Positions 63,270-64,000 of a stretch of 64,000 nucleotides of DNA are shown one piece after another. The notes beneath the pieces were generated by a model, which was given only the letters and a program-made list of their open reading frames with translations, did no database searches and was not told the DNA's origin. Where the stretch lies: assembly GCA_038503075.1 (NCBI GenBank), contig JBCAML010000001.1:372001-436000 (forward strand). Direction: 5' to 3'. The translations under genes were made by a program, and so were the position numbers. The first letter of the stretch is position 1. Each line of letters opens with the position of its first letter. The DNA comes from Gyromitra esculenta. Taxonomy: Eukaryota; Ascomycota; Pezizomycetes; Pezizales; Discinaceae.

Positions 63270-64000
<731 letters not shown>

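Overview
The window is nuclear DNA of a filamentous ascomycete (Pezizomycotina). Three things support this: intron-rich eukaryotic genes with short GT-AG introns and CTAAC/CTGAC-type branch points; a Medusa (medA/ACR1/REN1)-type developmental regulator, known only from filamentous ascomycetes; and fungal single-copy genes such as KRE6/SKN1, LYS1, SRF1 and the DPL1 sphingolipid lyase. I reconstructed 19 conserved genes exon by exon and count about 78 introns (about four per gene). That density fits an early-diverging class such as Pezizomycetes better than Eurotiomycetes or Sordariomycetes, but this is inference. I saw no rRNA, tRNA, CRISPR array, intact transposase or reverse transcriptase.

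Layout. 1-6.3 kb: an orphan membrane-protein gene, then a divergent pair of thiamine pyrophosphokinase (THI80, minus) and the MIA40 import receptor (plus). 6.3-18 kb: mostly gene-poor, with one small hypothetical gene and the long upstream region of medA. 18.3-20.6 kb: medA. 20.6-27.5 kb: gene-poor, with one MITE. 27.5-34.5 kb: divergent POL32 and HAM1, then FAP7 (convergent with HAM1), then DPL1. 34.5-37.7 kb: gene-poor. 37.7-44.7 kb: divergent COX12 and COX11 on a 278-bp shared promoter, VMA3, GPI8, ZPR1. 44.7-46.2 kb: a nest of small repeats. 46.2-55.3 kb: KRE6/SKN1, SDH3, a KHE1-family K+/H+ exchange gene, SRF1. 57.6-64 kb: CUL1, LYS1 and the 5' part of SEC23, which runs off the end.

Functional themes. 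Five genes serve mitochondria (MIA40, COX12, COX11, SDH3, KHE1 family). COX12 is a twin-cysteine protein of the kind imported through MIA40, and COX11 loads copper into the same oxidase that contains COX12. GPI8, KRE6, SEC23, VMA3 and DPL1 serve the secretory, wall and vacuole systems. The rest are housekeeping genes for replication (POL32, HAM1), ribosome maturation (FAP7), protein turnover (CUL1) and lysine synthesis (LYS1).

I found no new multi-gene system. The best leads are structural: a 12-nt microexon and a GC-AG intron in COX12; a POL32 exon junction that no canonical splice keeps in frame; two MCB boxes upstream of POL32; a TA-flanked MITE; a small poly-A-tailed insertion with 16-bp target duplications; and a palindrome (TACATGTA) found 11 times, always outside exons.
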